This document shows, piece by piece, positions 22,647 through 31,207 of a stretch of 64,000 bases of DNA. The translations under genes and the position numbers were made by a program. The notes beneath the pieces are model-generated. The model did not search any database, had not been told where the DNA came from, and saw nothing but the letters and a program-made list of their open reading frames with translations. Source of the stretch: DASSUW01 sp963789005 (lineage in GTDB: Bacteria > Actinomycetota > Thermoleophilia > Solirubrobacterales > Solirubrobacteraceae); assembly GCA_963789005.1 (NCBI GenBank), contig CAWBIZ010000007.1:62001-126000 (forward strand), written 5' to 3'. Position 1 is the stretch's first letter, and each line of letters begins with the position of its first letter.

Positions 22647-23420
22647 CTATCGCAGCCGATCCGAGGTGAGGACGGCCAGCAGGTGACCGGCGGCGGTGAC
22701 CGCCCCGACGGCGACCAGCGCGACGACGAGCGTGCGCGAGCCGATGAGGTCGTCGCCCACCGCGTCGACGACGGCCGCCGCCAGCGCCAGCAAGGTGAAC
22801 TCGACGGCCACGAACGCGCGGTAGAACGGCAGCCGGCGCAGCGCCCGGCGCACGCGCCGCAACCCGGTCGCGCGCGGCGCGGCGACCGCCTCGGTGTCCT
22901 CCGCCAACGGGCGCCCCGACTCGGCGCGGGCGACCGTGACGAGCGCCGACTCGCCGTGGATGAGCAGGCCGAGGACCGCCACCACGAGCCCGAGCGTCGT
23001 GTAGCCGCCGAGCTCGTCCCAGCCGCCGTCCGCGCGCACGCCGAGCGCCACCGGCAGCGCCGCCTCGGTGATCCAGTGGCCGATGCGGTCCAGGTACACG
23101 CCGACCGGCGACCCGGCCGCGCCGCGCCAGCGCGCCAGCTCGCCGTCGGAGCAGTCGAGCAGGATCTGCAGCTGGATCAGCAGCGCCGCGCCGGCCGCAG
23201 CGGCCAGCCCCGGCAGCGACAGCACCGCGGCGGCCGCCAACCCGCTGGCGATCATCAGCCACGTGACCCCGTTGGGCGTGATCCGCGTCGGCAGCAGCGC
23301 CCGCGTCAGGTAGGGGGAGAGCCGGCGCACGTACAGCCGCCCCGCCCAGTGCTCGCCGCTGTTGCGCTCGAAGATCGAGGCCGGCTGCGTGGCCGCGCGC
23401 AGCTCAGCGATCGTAGGCAT
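22647..23420 (-). CDS. CDP-alcohol phosphotransferase, variant active site
   Basis: A 257-residue polytopic enzyme that transfers a phospho-alcohol from a CDP-alcohol to an acceptor. The CDP-binding motif is DCSDGELAR, then G, D and H where the family motif D-x2-DG-x2-AR-x8-G-x3-D-x3-D has a final Asp. The fourth Asp, normally the catalytic base, is thus His. ATG start overlaps the dehydrogenase gene by 17 bases. The neighbours (nucleotidyltransferase and polyol-phosphate dehydrogenase) suggest the operon makes its own CDP-activated polyol and uses it to build a phosphodiester-linked lipid or glycan. Confidence 0.83.
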   Translation of the reverse strand: MPTIAELRAATQPASIFERNSGEHWAGRLYVRRLSPYLTRALLPTRITPNGVTWLMIASGLAAAAVLSLPGLAAAAGAALLIQLQILLDCSDGELARWRGAAGSPVGVYLDRIGHWITEAALPVALGVRADGGWDELGGYTTLGLVVAVLGLLIHGESALVTVARAESGRPLAEDTEAVAAPRATGLRRVRRALRRLPFYRAFVAVEFTLLALAAAVVDAVGDDLIGSRTLVVALVAVGAVTAAGHLLAVLTSDRLR

Positions 23421-24468
23421 CGAGGAACTCCGCGACGGCGCGCCGCACGCGGGCGTCGTCCATCCCCAGGTGCTCGAGGATCGTGAAGCGGTCCGGCCGC
23501 GTCTCGGGCGCGCGCGCGACCGCCTCGGCGAACTGCTCCTCGCTCAGCCCGAGGTCGGCCGGGGTGCGCGGCAGCCCGTGGCGCCGCAGGCAGGCGTCGA
23601 TCCCGCGCGCGAGCCCCTCGTCGCCGCGCAGGAACGAGGTGAAGAGGCTGGCGGCGCCGGCCAGCTCCCCGTGGTTCGCGGTGCCCGGGTAGAGCACGTC
23701 GATGGCGTGCAGGATCTCGTGGTCGCCGCCGCTGCACGGGCGGCTCGACCCCGCCGTGGCCATCGCCAGGCCGGACAGCACGAGCGACTCGGCGAGCGCG
23801 ATCAGGAACGCGTCGTCCTCGATCCCGTCCTCGCGGTGGACGATCGAGGTCGCGGCCATCCGCGCGAAGGTGACCGCCACGCCGTCGACCTCCTCGCCGC
23901 GCTCGCGCTCGGCGAGCCGCCAGTCGGCGATCGCGCCCAGGTTGCTGATCACGTCGCCGATGCCGGAGCGCCGCATGGCGGGCTCGCTGCGGCGCACGTA
24001 GTCGAGGTCGACCACGACGGCGATCGGCATCTGCACGCCGTACGAGGCCTTGCGGCCCGCCTCGTCGTCCTCGAGCGAGGCGACCGGCGACGCGATCCCG
24101 TCGTGCGCGAGGCTGGTGGCGACCGCGACCACGGGCAGCCCGGACAGGCTCGCCGCGTACTTGGCGACGTCGAGCGTGCGGCCGCCCCCGATGCCGACGA
24201 CCGCGTCGTAGAAGCCGCGCCGCAGGCGCGTGGCGAGCTCGGCGCCGGCCTGGACCGAGCCGCCCTCGACGTCCCAGATCTCCCCGTTGGCGAGCTGCGG
24301 GCGCAGCGCCGCCGCGATCTCCTCTCCCAGCCCCGGGCCGACGACCACCGCGACGTGGCCGCCGCTCGAGATCCGCCGGTCGGCGAGCAGCGGCGCGAGG
24401 CCCGCGACCGTCCCCGCCCCGATGTCGATCGCGAGCGGCGTGCCGACCATGCGGGTCAGCAGCGGCAC
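23404..24468 (-). CDS. Glycerol-1-phosphate-dehydrogenase-like enzyme
   Basis: A 354-residue iron/zinc alcohol dehydrogenase-fold protein of the AraM/EgsA (sn-glycerol-1-phosphate dehydrogenase) and dehydroquinate-synthase-like group. Visible are VVGIGGGRTLDVAKYAA (NAD-binding), the substrate/metal block ATSLAHDGIASPVASL with catalytic Asp, and the metal histidines in GGDHEILHAID and NHGE. It probably reduces dihydroxyacetone phosphate or a related ketose phosphate to feed the adjacent nucleotidyltransferase. GTG 24468 chosen because GGAGG lies 4 bases upstream; ATG 24450 is the alternative. Confidence 0.82.
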   Translation of the reverse strand: MPLLTRMVGTPLAIDIGAGTVAGLAPLLADRRISSGGHVAVVVGPGLGEEIAAALRPQLANGEIWDVEGGSVQAGAELATRLRRGFYDAVVGIGGGRTLDVAKYAASLSGLPVVAVATSLAHDGIASPVASLEDDEAGRKASYGVQMPIAVVVDLDYVRRSEPAMRRSGIGDVISNLGAIADWRLAERERGEEVDGVAVTFARMAATSIVHREDGIEDDAFLIALAESLVLSGLAMATAGSSRPCSGGDHEILHAIDVLYPGTANHGELAGAASLFTSFLRGDEGLARGIDACLRRHGLPRTPADLGLSEEQFAEAVARAPETRPDRFTILEHLGMDDARVRRAVAEFLDAYDR

Positions 24469-25187
24469 GCGACCTCCCGCGCCCGCTCGAGGTCGCGCGC
24501 GTCGTCGACCTCGACCCACTCGACGTCGCCGATCGGCGCCGTGCCCACGCGGCCGCCGCGGTCGGCCAGCTCCTGGAAGCCGTCCTCGTAGTACAGCTGG
24601 GGGTCGCGCCGCCACGTGGTCTCGAGCGCGTCGGCGAGCGCCGCCGCGCCCGCCGGCTCGATCAGTGTCACGCCGATGTACTCGCCCTGCGCGGTGGCGG
24701 GGTCGAGCGCCTTGTTGATCCGGTCGAGGTAGCCCTCGGGCGAGATGTGGACCTTCATCTCCTCGTCGCCGAGCGGCTTGACGTCGTCGACCGCGATCAG
24801 GACCTCGGGCCCGCGCGCGGCGAGCAGCGACTCCTCGACCGACGCGGGGTGGACGGTGTCCCCGTTGGCGAGCAGCACGCCCTCGGCGAACGCCTCGCGC
24901 GCGCACCACAGCGAGTAGGCGTTGTTCCACTCGAGCGCCTTCGGGTTGTAGACGAGCTCGAGCGCCAATCCGTGGTCACGCTCGAGCGCGGGCACGCGCT
25001 CGGCCAGGCGCTCGTGCGCGTAGCCGGTGACGATCACCGCGCGCTCGAGCCCGACAGTGGCGAAGTTGCCGAGCGCGACGTCGAGGATCGTGCGGTCTCC
25101 GTCGACCGGGAGCAGCGTCTTCGGCAGCTCCGCCGTCTCGTGGCCGAGGCGCTTGCCGGCGCCCGCGGCGAGCACCATCCCGATCAC
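24456..25187 (-). CDS. Nucleotidyltransferase, probable polyol-phosphate cytidylyltransferase
   Basis: A 243-residue NTP-transferase with the full signature MVLAAGAGKRLG at the N-terminus, LPKTLLPV (catalytic Lys), NGDTVH (metal Asp) and a C-terminal VEWVEVDDARDLERA typical of LicC/inositol-phosphate cytidylyltransferase relatives. By context it should activate the product of the neighbouring dehydrogenase with CTP for the CDP-alcohol transferase; the exact alcohol is not known. GTG overlaps the upstream stop (GTGA), and its own end overlaps the dehydrogenase start. Confidence 0.83.
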   Translation of the reverse strand: MIGMVLAAGAGKRLGHETAELPKTLLPVDGDRTILDVALGNFATVGLERAVIVTGYAHERLAERVPALERDHGLALELVYNPKALEWNNAYSLWCAREAFAEGVLLANGDTVHPASVEESLLAARGPEVLIAVDDVKPLGDEEMKVHISPEGYLDRINKALDPATAQGEYIGVTLIEPAGAAALADALETTWRRDPQLYYEDGFQELADRGGRVGTAPIGDVEWVEVDDARDLERAREVACRC

Positions 25188-25813
25188 GGCTCGTCCTCCT
25201 CGTCGTCGTCATACGCGTCGAGGTCGCCGCGGCGGCGGCCGGCGGTGCGCCAGCTCGCGCCCGCCTCGACCACGAACACCACACCGAGCACGCCGGCAGC
25301 GACATAGAAGCCGGCCGGCAGCGCGCCGGCGGCGAGCAGCGCGAACGCGATCGCGACGCGGCCCTCCCAGCCCGGCAGGCTGAGCCAGGCAGGCGGCATC
25401 GCGCCTTGGTGGCGCAGCCGGTAGGCGAGGTCGTAGTTGTGGAACGCGAGCGCGGCGATCAGCGCGAACGCCCCCGGCAGCGCGTGCGACCCCTCGAGCG
25501 CGGCCAGCCAGATGAAGGCGACGTACTCGATCAGCCGCACGAGCGGCGGCTCGGCCCACGCGGCGCCGCGCGCGGGGCGCCCGCGCGATGCGCTGCCGAG
25601 GAGCACCGCCCAGGCGAGCACGACGCCCGCCACGGGGAGCGAGACGTCGCCGCCGCCGAACACGGCGACCGCGAGCACGGGCAGCAGCCCGAGGAGCCCC
25701 AGCGCGGGCCCGGGGAGCGGCAGCCGCGGGCCGAGCGCGCGCGCCAGCGCGCGGGCCGACGGGCCGTCCTCGCGGAACGCGCGCGGGAGATCGGGAGCGG
25801 CGACGGCGCTCAT
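25184..25813 (-). CDS. Membrane protein, DUF5941-like
   Basis: A 209-residue protein with about five hydrophobic segments and a highly acidic C-terminus (DLDAYDDDEEDEP). It resembles the membrane domain I recall as DUF5941, which in actinomycetes is found with or fused to CDP-alcohol transferases; that link is from memory. Gene overlaps (ATGA with the upstream bifunctional gene, GTGA with the nucleotidyltransferase) tie its expression to the CDP-polyol genes, so it is probably a partner in that membrane pathway. Confidence 0.7.
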   Translation of the reverse strand: MSAVAAPDLPRAFREDGPSARALARALGPRLPLPGPALGLLGLLPVLAVAVFGGGDVSLPVAGVVLAWAVLLGSASRGRPARGAAWAEPPLVRLIEYVAFIWLAALEGSHALPGAFALIAALAFHNYDLAYRLRHQGAMPPAWLSLPGWEGRVAIAFALLAAGALPAGFYVAAGVLGVVFVVEAGASWRTAGRRRGDLDAYDDDEEDEP

Positions 25814-27582
25814 CGCAGCGCCCGCAGGACCCGGCCGCTCTGGGTGTAGAGGACGGCGAAGCCGCCCCACGCGAGCAGGGCGATGAACGTGACCCGCGGG
25901 TCGAACAGCGCGGCGGTGATCGAGATCACCGCGAAGCGCTCGCCGATCGGGAACGCCGCCATGCGCTTCAGCCAGCGCGCCACGCGCACGTCGTCGAGCT
26001 GCGCCCACAGCGACAGCACGCGTGCGGCGAACGAGCGCTTGCGCGGCTCCCCGCTGCCCGTCCGGCGCGTCGCGGCGGCGGCGCCCAGGTGGTCGAGCGG
26101 CTGCTCGAGCGGCGGCTGGCGCACCGTGCCGGTGCCCTCGCGCTGCACGAACGCGTGCGAGAAGTCGGAGGTGTGGCGCACGCTCTGCAGCACGAGCGCG
26201 CTGCACGCCAGCAGCCACACGGGATCGCCGGCGCGGCTCGCGCCGATCGCCAGGCCCGCGAAGACGAGGTACTCCTTCGTGCGGTCCAGCATCGAGTCCA
26301 GCCACGCGCCGAACTTGGAGAACTGGCGCGTGTAGCGGGCGAGCTGGCCGTCGACGCAGTCGGTCGTGAACGCGACCTGCAGCAGCACGGCGCCGGCCAC
26401 GAGCCCCCAGCGCTCGCCGGCCGCGAACGCGGCCGCGGCGAGGATGCCGATCGCCAGCGAGGCCATCGTGACCTGGTTCGGCGTGAGCCCGCGGCGCGCC
26501 GCCCAGCGCGCGAGGTAGCGCGAGTAGGGGCTGACGAAGAACGTGGTGAAGAAGCCGTCGGCGCCCTTGACCGCGGAGTCGAGCAGCAGGCGATCCTCGT
26601 CCAGCGCTCCGATCCGCTGCTCGGTGCGGGCGACCGCCGCGGCCGACAGCGGACGCGACCAGAAGAGGTGTCGCAGGTAGACGGCGCCGACGGGCGCGCC
26701 GCTGCGCACGAGGCCGAGCAGCAGCAGCGCGACGGTGTCGAGCGGCGCCGCGGCCAGCCGGTTGGCGAGCAGCTCCTCGTCCTCCGCCGACAGCGCCTCG
26801 AGCGTGCCGTCGCCGCCGTTCTCCTCGGGCTCCTCAGGACCCTCGTCGGGCGCAGCGAAGTCGTCGCCGCCGGACTCGCCCTCGCCCGCGGTGTCCGAGC
26901 GCGACATCACCCAGCGCCAGCGCGCGGCCTTCCGGACCAGCTCCTCCTCCCAGGCTTCCGGCACGTCGCCTGCCAGGCCGGCGAGGCGGTCGGCGGCCGC
27001 CGCCAGCGCGGCGATCTCCGGCTGGGCGACGCGCAGCACGCCCAGGAACGTCGCGTTCGGGCGGCGCACGGTGTGGTACGGCGTGGCGGCCGCGATCAGG
27101 CGGCCGCGGCGGGCCTGCACGCGGAAGGCCGTCTGCCGCCGGCGACCGCCGGCGAGGATGCCGGTGCTCGCGCGCGGGTCGGTGATCAGGCCCTCGAGCG
27201 CGGCCTCGTGCGTGACGACGTCGCCGTAGGCCAGCAGCATCGGGCCGGCCGCCGTGCGCGCGAGCTCACCGACCGCGCGCAGCTCCTCGGCCGGCGAGCC
27301 GCTCGTGCGGACCTCGGCGGCGCCGCCGAGCGCGGAGCGCACGTCGTGCTCCCACTGCGCGCGCGTGAAGACCACCGTGTGGCGCACGCCGAGCCGCGTC
27401 AGCTGGCCGACGAGCCGCGACAGCACCGTGCCGCCCTCGAACGGCGCCAGCGCCGCGCAGCCGGCGCCGGCCGGCGCGGTGGCGGCGACCACGGCGAGGT
27501 CCACGGGAGCCGCGCTCCTCGCGGCGGGCCTGGCGGGCGCGCTCACCGGAGGCGCCCCTCTATCGCTCAACCCGCTCGTCAA
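25810..27582 (-). CDS. Degenerate nucleotidyltransferase fused to CDP-alcohol phosphotransferase
   Basis: A 590-residue fusion. Residues about 25-235 have a nucleotidyltransferase-like order (AYGDVVTHEAALEGLI matches the 'GD' region), but the N-terminal G-x-G-x-R loop and catalytic Lys are missing, so this half is probably inactive. An acidic linker follows (about 236-275). Residues about 350-590 are a CDP-alcohol phosphotransferase with the complete motif: TDCVDGQLAR, then G-x3-D-x3-D in GAWLDSMLD. The layout recalls the inositol-phosphate cytidylyltransferase / DIPP synthase fusions, with activation now presumably supplied by the separate enzyme at 24456-25187. TTG start overlaps the GT gene by 23 bases. 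Confidence 0.82.
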   Translation of the reverse strand: MTSGLSDRGAPPVSAPARPAARSAAPVDLAVVAATAPAGAGCAALAPFEGGTVLSRLVGQLTRLGVRHTVVFTRAQWEHDVRSALGGAAEVRTSGSPAEELRAVGELARTAAGPMLLAYGDVVTHEAALEGLITDPRASTGILAGGRRRQTAFRVQARRGRLIAAATPYHTVRRPNATFLGVLRVAQPEIAALAAAADRLAGLAGDVPEAWEEELVRKAARWRWVMSRSDTAGEGESGGDDFAAPDEGPEEPEENGGDGTLEALSAEDEELLANRLAAAPLDTVALLLLGLVRSGAPVGAVYLRHLFWSRPLSAAAVARTEQRIGALDEDRLLLDSAVKGADGFFTTFFVSPYSRYLARWAARRGLTPNQVTMASLAIGILAAAAFAAGERWGLVAGAVLLQVAFTTDCVDGQLARYTRQFSKFGAWLDSMLDRTKEYLVFAGLAIGASRAGDPVWLLACSALVLQSVRHTSDFSHAFVQREGTGTVRQPPLEQPLDHLGAAAATRRTGSGEPRKRSFAARVLSLWAQLDDVRVARWLKRMAAFPIGERFAVISITAALFDPRVTFIALLAWGGFAVLYTQSGRVLRALR

Positions 27583-28846
27583 GGCCGTCGGAGACTAGCG
27601 GGCCTCCTGGCCGTTCCCGGGCGGCTGCGTGCGCGAGCAGGCGCTCCACGCGCGGGCCGACGGCGGCGACGTCGAAGTCGCGCGCGCGGGTGCGCGCCGC
27701 TTCGCCGAGCGCGCGGCGGCGGGCCGGATCCTCGATCAGCGCGGCGAGCGCGGCCGCCAGGGCATCGACGTCCTCCGGCGGCACGAGCACGCCGTCGCGG
27801 CCGTCGGCGATGATGTCGCGCGGGCCGTGCGGGCAGTCGAAGCTGACCACCGGCAGCCCGCGCGCCATCGCCTCGAGGATGACCATCCCGAAGCCCTCCC
27901 AGCGCGAGCTGAGCGCGAAGATCGAGCCCGCGGCCATGGCCTCGCCGAGCCGGTCGGAGCGCCCCATCAGCCGGATCTGCTCCCCGGCGGCCAGCGCATC
28001 GATCTGCGCCTGCAACGCGTCGCGGTCGGGTCCGCTCCCGTAGATCCGCAGGCTCCAGCCCGGGTGGTCGCGGGCGATGCGGTCGAACGCGTCGATCAGC
28101 AGGTCGAAGCCCTTCTGGCGGTTCAGGCGGCCGGCCGCCACGACCGCCTTGGCGTCGAGGTCGGCCGCCGGTCCGTCGGCTTCCGGGACGGGGTTCGGGA
28201 TCCGCTCGACGCGGGTGGTGGGCAGCAGCCGGCGGTAGTCCCGCTCATCCTGCGCCGTGAGCACCGTGAGCGTGTCGAGGCGGCCGTAGTGGCGCCGGAT
28301 GTCGGCGGCCAGGCGCGGACGGTGCACGCCGAGATGCTGGTGCTCCTGCCCGACCGTGACGACGCTGCGCGGCGCCAGGCGCGCGGCGAGCAGGTTGAAC
28401 GCCGGCCGCGTCGTGACCAGCGTGCCGCCCTCGAGCGAGCGCAGCCAGCGCACGAGCGCGACGTCCGTGTGCAGGCTGCACATCGGGTAGGCGTAGTCCT
28501 CGGGGTGCACGAGCAGGCTCGGCAGCCGGGAGAGGAGCCGGTGCGCGCGCCGGTCCTCGAGGGCGTTGACCCGCACGCCCGCCGGGAACGCGAAGAACGG
28601 CTGCTCGCGCCGGCGGATCACGCTCACGACCTCGACGTCGCGGGTGGCGGCGAGGTGCTCGGCCATCGTCAGCGTCGTGCGGATCGTGCCGCCCATGCCC
28701 CAGGCGTGGGCGAGCAGGTAGCGCACCGGGCCGGGCGCCGTGGCGGGCTTGCCGCGCGCGAGCGCGGCCACCGCGCGCAGCGCGGCGCGGTGCACCGCCA
28801 CCGCGGGCGGGCCGAGCAGCCGGCGGCGGAGCGACACCCGCGGCAT
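27560..28846 (-). CDS. GT4-family glycosyltransferase
   Basis: A 428-residue GT-B glycosyltransferase. The acceptor-side N-terminal domain contains WGMGGTIRTTLTMAEHL. The donor-side C-terminal half has VVAAGRLNRQKGFDLLIDAF and the E-x7-E nucleotide-sugar motif in SSRWEGFGMVILEAMARGLP. It resembles the plus-strand glycosyltransferase at 29963 closely in layout, including GTIRTT and the PHGPRDII / PTGPRDII segment, so the two are probably paralogues. It acts in the cytoplasm at the membrane. ATG start; only 4 bases separate it from the sulfotransferase stop. Confidence 0.9.
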   Translation of the reverse strand: MPRVSLRRRLLGPPAVAVHRAALRAVAALARGKPATAPGPVRYLLAHAWGMGGTIRTTLTMAEHLAATRDVEVVSVIRRREQPFFAFPAGVRVNALEDRRAHRLLSRLPSLLVHPEDYAYPMCSLHTDVALVRWLRSLEGGTLVTTRPAFNLLAARLAPRSVVTVGQEHQHLGVHRPRLAADIRRHYGRLDTLTVLTAQDERDYRRLLPTTRVERIPNPVPEADGPAADLDAKAVVAAGRLNRQKGFDLLIDAFDRIARDHPGWSLRIYGSGPDRDALQAQIDALAAGEQIRLMGRSDRLGEAMAAGSIFALSSRWEGFGMVILEAMARGLPVVSFDCPHGPRDIIADGRDGVLVPPEDVDALAAALAALIEDPARRRALGEAARTRARDFDVAAVGPRVERLLAHAAARERPGGPLVSDGLDERVER

Positions 28847-28850
28847 CGGC

Positions 28851-29903
28851 TCAGCGCCGCGCGCGGCGCACGAGCGGGGCGATCCGCTGCCGCGCGCGGC
28901 GGGGGACGACGTGCCAGACGCGCACGGGGAGCGGCAGCTCGGGCGGCGGCGGAGGCTTCGGCGGCGGTGACTCCGGGACCTCGTGCAGCTGCATGCGGCC
29001 GGGGTGGTAGAAGCGCTCGGCGAGCGGGATCTCCGGCTGGGTGCGCAGGTCGAGGTCGGCGAACTCGTCGATCCGCGCGTCGATCCGCTCCCCGGCGATC
29101 AGCGGCGAGCCGTTCTCACCGAGCGGGGCGAGCACCGCGGGGTCGTCGATCGCGTAGCCGTAGAACTCGGCCAGCCGCGTGAAGCGCTCGGCCAGCAGCG
29201 CCTTGTGCTGATCGGTCATCCGGCGGTGCCACTTGTCCACGCGCGAGACGTCGATCGCCTCGTCGATCCGGTTGCCGCCCTCGACCACCACGCGCCCGCC
29301 GCGGCCGGTCTGCACGGTGTGGTGGTCGAGCACGCGGTCCGACCACGGCTCGTCGAGCCAGTCGAGCAGCTCGCGCAGCACCGCCTCGGGGCTGAGCACC
29401 AGCTCCTCGTAGCGCACGACCACGAAGCGCTCCTTGTGGTTCGCGGCCTGCCGGGCGATCTCGCGCGCGTAGCGGTCGACGTGGACCGACGCGCGCCGGT
29501 ACGAGTGCCCGAAGCGCCCCATGTTCGACCCTACGGCCCCGCCGGGATGGCGGGCGATGCCGACGAAGACGGCGTCCGGGAACAGGCGCGCGAGCCCGTC
29601 GACATGCCACGTGTGCAGCGGCGTCTTGTCGCCCCAGCGATGCTTGCCCTGCTGCTCCATGTGGCGGGTGAAGATGCGCCGGTAGAACGCGCTGAGCTCG
29701 GCGTCGAGCTCCTCGCGGCTCCAGCCCATCCGCCGCGCCCAGTTCCGCCCGGACCACTTCAGGGGCACGAACTGCTGCGCGTTGTAGGCCCGCATGAACC
29801 CGGTCTCCTGCGGGATCGAGATCCCCTCGTGGCTGTCCAGCATCAGCCGCAGCAGCGTCGAGCCCGAGCCCATGGTCCCGACGATGAAGATGGGGCCGCC
29901 CAT
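28851..29903 (-). CDS. Sulfotransferase
   Basis: A 350-residue PAPS-dependent sulfotransferase. The 5'-phosphosulfate loop is at the N-terminus (FIVGTMGSGSTLLRLML), and the 3'-phosphate-binding Arg/Ser lie in GIARHPGGAVGSN. A proline-rich segment near residue 310 (PPPKPPPPPELPLP) leads to a basic tail that may contact membrane or a partner. It likely sulfates a sugar of the surface polymer. ATG start with a -10 box 11 bases upstream. Divergent from the glycosyltransferase at 29963. Confidence 0.87.
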   Translation of the reverse strand: MGGPIFIVGTMGSGSTLLRLMLDSHEGISIPQETGFMRAYNAQQFVPLKWSGRNWARRMGWSREELDAELSAFYRRIFTRHMEQQGKHRWGDKTPLHTWHVDGLARLFPDAVFVGIARHPGGAVGSNMGRFGHSYRRASVHVDRYAREIARQAANHKERFVVVRYEELVLSPEAVLRELLDWLDEPWSDRVLDHHTVQTGRGGRVVVEGGNRIDEAIDVSRVDKWHRRMTDQHKALLAERFTRLAEFYGYAIDDPAVLAPLGENGSPLIAGERIDARIDEFADLDLRTQPEIPLAERFYHPGRMQLHEVPESPPPKPPPPPELPLPVRVWHVVPRRARQRIAPLVRRARR

Positions 29904-29914
29904 AAGCGCGGGCG

Positions 29915-29920
29915 AGTCTA
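29915..29920 (-). promoter_or_regulatory. -10 box of the minus-strand surface-polymer operon
   Basis: TAGACT on the minus strand, 11 bases upstream of the sulfotransferase ATG. From here eight co-directional genes extend to 19370 with overlaps or very short gaps. Confidence 0.5.
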
Positions 29921-29948
29921 GAACCCGTGGTTGCGCCAGGCGCGACGC

Positions 29949-29954
29949 TAGGGT
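29949..29954 (+). promoter_or_regulatory. -10 box of the plus-strand glycosyltransferase
   Basis: TAGGGT, 8 bases before the GTG at 29963. It fixes that GTG as the start and implies a leaderless mRNA. Confidence 0.55.
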
Positions 29955-29962
29955 GCCCGGCC

Positions 29963-31207
29963 GTGAAGATCCGGTTCCTGCTCATGAACGCGTTCGCCGT
30001 CGGCGGGACGATCCGGACGACGTTCACGACCTCCGGCGAGCTCGTGGAGCTCGGGCACGAGGTCGAGATCATGAGCGTGTTCCGGCGCCGTGCCGAGGTC
30101 GCCCTGCCGGTTCCCGACGGCGTACAGCTGCGGTTCCTCGCCGACCTGCGCAAGGACGAGGTGGCTGCGCTCCCGCCGCAGCAGCGGTGGCTCGCCGAGC
30201 AGCCCACGCGGCTGATGACCACGAACGACTTCCGCTACCCGCTGTTCAACCTGCTGACCGACACGCGGATGGCGCGCTACATCCTCTCGGCCCGGGACGG
30301 GGTCCTGATCGGCACGCGGCCGGCGATCAACCTCGCGGTCGCGCTGCTGGCCGCGCCGTCGGTCGTCCGCATCGGGCAGGACCACATGAACCTGTCGACG
30401 TACAACGACCCGCTGCGCGCACAGATCGCCGCGTTCTACCCGCGCCTCGATCTGGTGTCGACGCTCACGCAGGGCGACGCCGACGACTACCGCCGCCACC
30501 TCCAGGGCCAGACGCGCGTGGAGTGCATGCCCAACGGCGTGCCGGACACCGGCGGGCATCGCGCGGGGCTGGACGACAAGGTCGTGATCGCGGCCGGCCG
30601 CGTCGGCGACCAGAAGGGCTTCGACCGGCTGCTCGACGCCTGGAAGCTGGTCGTGCGCGACCACCCGGACTGGCAGCTCAAGATCTTCGGCAGCGGCTAC
30701 GCGATGAAGCGCCTGAAGCGCCAGATCCGCGACCTCGAGATCGAGGACAGCGCGCACATGATGGGCTTCACCTCGAGCCTGCACGAGGAGATGGCGAACG
30801 CCTCGCTGTACGTCATGAGCTCGCGCAAGGAGGGGTTCCCGATGGTGCTGCTCGAGGCGATGGCCGTCGGGCTGCCGGTGGTGAGCTACGACTGCCCCAC
30901 CGGCCCGCGCGACATCATCCGCGAGGGCGTCGACGGCCACGTGGTGCCCGACGGCGACACCGCGGCGCTGGCCGCCGCGATGAGCGGGCTGATGAACGAC
31001 GCGGCGCGCCGCAAGGCGTACGGGGCGGCGGGCATCGAGGGCGCCAAGCGCTACGACATCGCGAAGATCGCGCGCCGCTGGGTGGAGCTGTTCGAGGAGC
31101 TCGCCGCCGCCAAGGGGCCCGGGGACCGCCCGGGCGCGGGCCCTGCGGTCGCGCAGATCACGCGGATCGCGGCTGGGCGGGCGCGGCACCGGCTGAGCTC
31201 GCGGTGA
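29963..31207 (+). CDS. GT4-family glycosyltransferase
   Basis: A 414-residue GT-B glycosyltransferase, paralogous to the one at 27560-28846. Landmarks: MNAFAVGGTIRTTFTTSGEL, VVIAAGRVGDQKGFDRLLDAW and the donor motif SSRKEGFPMVLLEAMAVGLP. Basic C-terminal tail (AAGRARHRLSSR) suits peripheral membrane binding. The start is set by the -10 box; an upstream GTG at 29927 would put the promoter inside the gene. It overlaps the convergent GDPD gene by 50 bases. Confidence 0.9.
   Translation: MKIRFLLMNAFAVGGTIRTTFTTSGELVELGHEVEIMSVFRRRAEVALPVPDGVQLRFLADLRKDEVAALPPQQRWLAEQPTRLMTTNDFRYPLFNLLTDTRMARYILSARDGVLIGTRPAINLAVALLAAPSVVRIGQDHMNLSTYNDPLRAQIAAFYPRLDLVSTLTQGDADDYRRHLQGQTRVECMPNGVPDTGGHRAGLDDKVVIAAGRVGDQKGFDRLLDAWKLVVRDHPDWQLKIFGSGYAMKRLKRQIRDLEIEDSAHMMGFTSSLHEEMANASLYVMSSRKEGFPMVLLEAMAVGLPVVSYDCPTGPRDIIREGVDGHVVPDGDTAALAAAMSGLMNDAARRKAYGAAGIEGAKRYDIAKIARRWVELFEELAAAKGPGDRPGAGPAVAQITRIAAGRARHRLSSR

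Noticed and set aside
25184..26305. Longer 373-residue version of the DUF5941-like protein
   Set aside because: The N-terminal extension is a shadow of the CDP-alcohol transferase frame; the ATGA overlap at 25813 gives a natural start.
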